Source: Candidatus Limnocylindrales bacterium (GTDB taxonomy: Bacteria > Moduliflexota > Moduliflexia > Moduliflexales > JAUQPW01). Taken from it: DNA of 56,230 nt. Numbering within the stretch: position 1 is the first letter of the stretch; each line of letters begins with the position of its first letter. Positions 55,704 to 56,230 of the stretch are shown in pieces. The notes beneath the pieces are model-generated. The model saw only the letters and a list, made by a program, of their open reading frames with translations, did no database searches and was not told the DNA's origin. The stretch covers positions 1 through 56,230 of the forward strand of contig DATMBG010000016.1 in the NCBI GenBank assembly GCA_035559535.1, in the 5' to 3' direction. Made by a program: the position numbers and the translations under genes.

Positions 55704-56230
55704 AAAGGAGTCTTCTCTTCCCTAAGGGATAAACCCATATAGCGGCCAGGGTCCCACATCCTACCAGACTCAACCAGGCCCCTAATTTATAGGATACCGG
55801 CTGATACCTGAGTTCTACCCGATGGACTCCTGATTCTACATAGAGGGATCGAATAAAATAATCCGTCAGGTATACTTTCCTTTCCCGACCGTCTACATAT
55901 CCTTTCCATCCCGGAAAGTAAGCATCTCCCAATACGATAAACCCATCATGTTCCATTCTGGCCTTTAGGATGACGCGATTGGGTGTATAGGCTTCGATCT
56001 CTACATCCGATTTGTCCTCCACCGGAGCCCCGTAACCTGTTAACATCCCCACCTCTTCTACGTTCTCTTCTAAAAGGATCTGTCTTCGCAGATCAAAGGA
56101 AGCATCCTTCAACCGCTGAATCACCTCCTCAGGATCTGATACCACAAAAGCCCGATGCACCACAAAAACCCGAGGAAAGGCTTGCTCGTTGCGATAAACA
56201 TTGGCTTCTTGTTGGTAGACCAGGGTGAAG
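55654..56230 (-). CDS. YfhO-like membrane protein, C-terminal part (partial)
   Basis: The frame is open to the right edge, so the start is outside. Visible part of about 190 residues: YRNEQAFPRVFVVHRA, a beta-rich domain (about NRVILKARMEHDGFIVLGDA, YFPGWKGYVDGRERKVY), HRVELRYQPVSYKLGAWLS, and one terminal membrane segment. The pattern of an FPR motif followed by YYPGW-DG is typical of the YfhO family, polytopic proteins proposed to take part in glycosylation of cell-wall polymers. An apparent GTG start at 56163 is internal. Overlaps treY tail to tail by 50 bp. Confidence 0.8.
   Translation of the reverse strand, partial: FTLVYQQEANVYRNEQAFPRVFVVHRAFVVSDPEEVIQRLKDASFDLRRQILLEENVEEVGMLTGYGAPVEDKSDVEIEAYTPNRVILKARMEHDGFIVLGDAYFPGWKGYVDGRERKVYLTDYFIRSLYVESGVHRVELRYQPVSYKLGAWLSLVGCGTLAAIWVYPLGKRRLLFNVVPITPPESLQKYD

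Noticed and set aside
56161-56163. GTG start of a 169-residue protein at the right edge
   Set aside because: The frame continues upstream with conserved YfhO-type sequence (YRNEQAFPRVFVVHRA), so the gene is truncated by the window.

Overview
This 56 kb window is chromosomal DNA from an uncultured-looking, Gram-negative (didermic) bacterium. The evidence is a lipobox lipoprotein, an OmpA-domain envelope protein, a tgt-yajC-secD-secF cluster and several exported proteins. Base composition is moderate and strand switches are frequent. Nothing in the window fixes the phylum; the gene set would fit Desulfobacterota, NC10/Tectomicrobia or similar lineages, and that is only an inference. No phage, integrase or transposase gene is visible.

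Layout. (1) 4-1278: a CRISPR array of 18 repeats and 17 spacers, probably cut by the left edge, with no cas gene in the window. (2) 1279-2315: a gene-free kilobase packed with palindromic repeats, including a transposase-less element with inverted termini. (3) 2316-8038: hydrogenase maturation genes hypA, hypF, hypC, hypD and hypE; hypB and the hydrogenase structural genes are absent. (4) 8143-17636: envelope and export genes on the + strand: a lipoprotein, a 1287-residue coiled-coil/OmpA protein, an S55 (SpoIVB-like) peptidase and a secreted beta-propeller protein. (5) 18111-28597 on the - strand: trmB, ubiX, a polytopic membrane protein, an FG-GAP protein, an SGNH hydrolase and a PA14-bearing membrane protein. 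A GT4 glycosyltransferase (+) follows, which suggests surface polysaccharide or glycan work. (6) 30804-32443: a zinc alcohol dehydrogenase and a bactofilin. (7) 32445-40468 on the - strand: the tgt-yajC-secD-secF cluster followed by a TPR/double cNMP-binding protein and two uncharacterised helical proteins. (8) 41253-49433: a LysM protein, a class III cyclase with altered catalytic residues, an acyl carrier protein with an unknown partner, moaC, a TPR protein, ispH, a GT21-like glycosyltransferase and a small membrane protein. (9) 49668-51451: tsaD and tsaC (the t6A tRNA modification pathway) and tRNA-Glu with a clear terminator. (10) 52623-56230: treY and the C-terminal part of a YfhO-like membrane protein that leaves the right edge.

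The most distinctive property is the intergenic DNA. Several unrelated families of palindromic repeats recur between genes: a GTAGGGGC palindrome, a CCCCGTCCACGGGG hairpin, a TCAAACGAGACGTTTGA palindrome, a CCCCCGACTTGCGTCGGGGG hairpin, an element with inverted termini, and inverted arrays of short words such as AGTATGGGAGTATGG or ACAACGGACAACG. Two gaps hold perfect long inverted repeats, 34 bp and 28 bp per arm. Some copies reach into genes: they lie in frame within hypF, supply the last codons and stop of the OmpA and alcohol dehydrogenase genes, and contain the apparent start codon of the membrane protein gene at 21610. The second strong signal is the class III cyclase, in which a metal-binding Asp is Ser283 and the transition-state Asn is His405.
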